Below are positions 21,811 to 23,015 of a DNA stretch of 23,015 bases, in pieces. The position numbers and the translations under genes are program-made. The notes under the pieces are model-generated. The model saw only the letters and a program-made list of their open reading frames with translations. It did no database searches and had not been told where the DNA came from. Position 1 is the first letter of the stretch. Each line of letters opens with the position of its first letter. The stretch is from Corynebacterium sp. UBA2622 (GTDB lineage Bacteria; Actinomycetota; Actinomycetes; Mycobacteriales; Mycobacteriaceae): contig NZ_DDJO01000018.1 of the NCBI RefSeq assembly GCF_002339505.1, forward strand, positions 21,496-44,510, in the 5' to 3' direction.

Positions 21811-23015
21811 GTGCCCTACTCAGACGACAGCCAGCGTCCGCGGCAGCAGGCCGAGCCGACGTTCGCGCAGCTCGGCGTAGCCGCGGAGATCGTGGACGCC
21901 CTCGCGGAGATCGGCATTGACCGCACGTTCTCAATCCAGGAGCTCGCGATTCCCCTCGCCCTCGACGGCCGCGACCTGATCGGCCAGGCCCGCACCGGCA
22001 TGGGCAAGACCTACGGGTTCGGGGTTCCCCTGCTCGACCGGGTCTTCGACGATGCCGGCATTGACGAGCCCGACGGCACCCCCCGGGCGCTCGTCGTCGT
22101 CCCCACGCGCGAACTCGCGGTGCAGGTCACCAAGGACCTCGCGGCCGCGGCCCGCTACACGCCGCTCCGCTTGACGACGATCTACGGCGGGCGCCCCTAC
22201 GAGGAGCAGATCGACGCCCTCGAATCGGGCGTCGACGTGGTTGTCGGCACCCCGGGGCGTCTGATTGACCTCCACGAGCGCGGGGATCTCCGGCTCGACC
22301 GCGTGGCCATTCTCGTTCTCGACGAGGCCGACGAGATGCTCGACATGGGTTTCCTCCCCGCCATCCAGAAGCTCTGGGTCGGGCTGGGCTCCCCCGTGCA
22401 GACGATGCTGTTCTCGGCGACCATGCCCGGCCCGATCCTCACCCTCGCGCGCTCGATGATGGACCACCCCATGCACATCCGAGCCGAGATGGAGGACGCC
22501 GCCCCCACCCACGCCACCACGCGGCAGGTTGCCTTTCTCTCCCACCGAATGGACAAGCCGGAGGTCACCGCGCGCATTCTGCAGGCGCGCGGGCGGGGTC
22601 GGACGATCATCTTCGCCCGCACGAAGCGCTCCGCCGCCGAAGTGGCCGAGGACATGGCCTCGCGTGGTTTCACCGTCGCCTCCGTCCACGGTGACATGGG
22701 CCAGGAGGCCCGGGAGCGCTCGCTGACCGCCTTCCGCACCGGTGAGGTCGAAATCCTGGTGGCCACCGACGTCGCCGCCCGAGGCATCGACGTGGACGAC
22801 GTGACCCACGTGATCAACTACCAGGCCCCCGATGACCCGATGACCTACGTGCACCGCATCGGGCGCACCGGGCGCGCGAACCACTCCGGCATCGCGGTCA
22901 CCCTGGTCGGGTTCGACGAGGGGCACAAGTGGGAGCTGATCAACAACGAGCTCGGCCTGGGAATGGCCGACCTCCCCTCTTGGTTCTCCACCTCCCCCGA
23001 GCTGCGCGAGGCGCT
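21811..23015 (+). CDS. DEAD-box ATP-dependent RNA helicase, 3' end outside window
   Basis: The open frame of 401 codons runs off the right edge, so the C-terminus is missing. It contains a Q-motif-like FSIQELAIP (40-48), Walker A ARTGMGKT (60-67), PTREL, TPGR, motif II DEAD (171-174), SAT, the RNA-contact motif IIFARTKRSA, ATDVAARGID and HRIGRTGR. The complete two-RecA-domain core is thus present. It is similar in position to Rv3211 (called rhlE), but the tail that would settle the subtype is not visible. The protein should remodel RNA or RNPs using ATP. Divergent from DUF3107; the start is GTG, probably leaderless. It was absent from a stop-to-stop scan only because it has no stop in the window. 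Confidence 0.95.
   Translation, partial: MPYSDDSQRPRQQAEPTFAQLGVAAEIVDALAEIGIDRTFSIQELAIPLALDGRDLIGQARTGMGKTYGFGVPLLDRVFDDAGIDEPDGTPRALVVVPTRELAVQVTKDLAAAARYTPLRLTTIYGGRPYEEQIDALESGVDVVVGTPGRLIDLHERGDLRLDRVAILVLDEADEMLDMGFLPAIQKLWVGLGSPVQTMLFSATMPGPILTLARSMMDHPMHIRAEMEDAAPTHATTRQVAFLSHRMDKPEVTARILQARGRGRTIIFARTKRSAAEVAEDMASRGFTVASVHGDMGQEARERSLTAFRTGEVEILVATDVAARGIDVDDVTHVINYQAPDDPMTYVHRIGRTGRANHSGIAVTLVGFDEGHKWELINNELGLGMADLPSWFSTSPELREA

Overview
This is a high-G+C chromosomal window from an actinobacterium, most probably a Corynebacterium. The evidence is the gene set and order: UPF0182 protein, YlbL-type PDZ/Lon protease, zinicin-like protein, UvrD2, CglK-type K+ channel, AdnB and AdnA, TIGR02569, DUF3152, DUF3107 and a DEAD-box helicase. 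This order parallels the Mycobacterium tuberculosis Rv3193c-Rv3211 neighbourhood as I remember it. Other support is an initiator tRNA with a C1.U72 mismatch, and several TANNNT -10 boxes placed 6-8 nt before a start codon, the arrangement of leaderless actinobacterial genes. No phage, IS element, CRISPR array or rRNA is visible. The window is core chromosome, not an accessory island.

Layout, left to right. Positions 1-90 are six perfect copies of a 15-bp unit cut by the window edge. Next come an M48 membrane metalloprotease (-), a terminator, the fMet tRNA (-) with a clear promoter, another terminator, and the large UPF0182 membrane protein (-). A divergent pair (+) encodes a PPA1309-type protein and an S/T-rich lipoprotein. 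This pair runs tail to tail into a PDZ/Lon-like protease (-), sharing a CTAG stop overlap. A zinicin-like protein (+), a YgjP-type metallopeptidase (-) and a cyclodehydratase-like CxxC protein (+) alternate in strand with short promoter regions between them.

From about 10.07 to 21.63 kb everything lies on the minus strand. In transcription order this is DUF3107, DUF3152, TIGR02569, adnA, adnB, cglK and uvrD2. Gaps are 8-60 bp, or an 8-bp overlap at adnA/adnB. The core is double-strand-break repair: AdnA and AdnB are the two subunits of the actinobacterial resecting helicase-nuclease, and UvrD2 is a further SF1 helicase. A DEAD-box RNA helicase (+) starts divergently and runs off the right edge.

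The most notable observations are these. (1) A perfect 16-bp LexA/SOS-type palindrome at 19799-19814 sits inside the end of the TIGR02569 gene, just upstream of adnA. (2) AdnA has lost the P-loop lysine, while AdnB keeps a full motor. (3) A 15-bp tandem array follows the M48 gene. (4) The UvrD2 zinc module reads Cys-Cys-His-Cys. (5) Stop codons repeatedly double as the start of -10-like boxes. I did not find a clearly new multi-gene system. The novelty is mostly in regulation and in motif loss.
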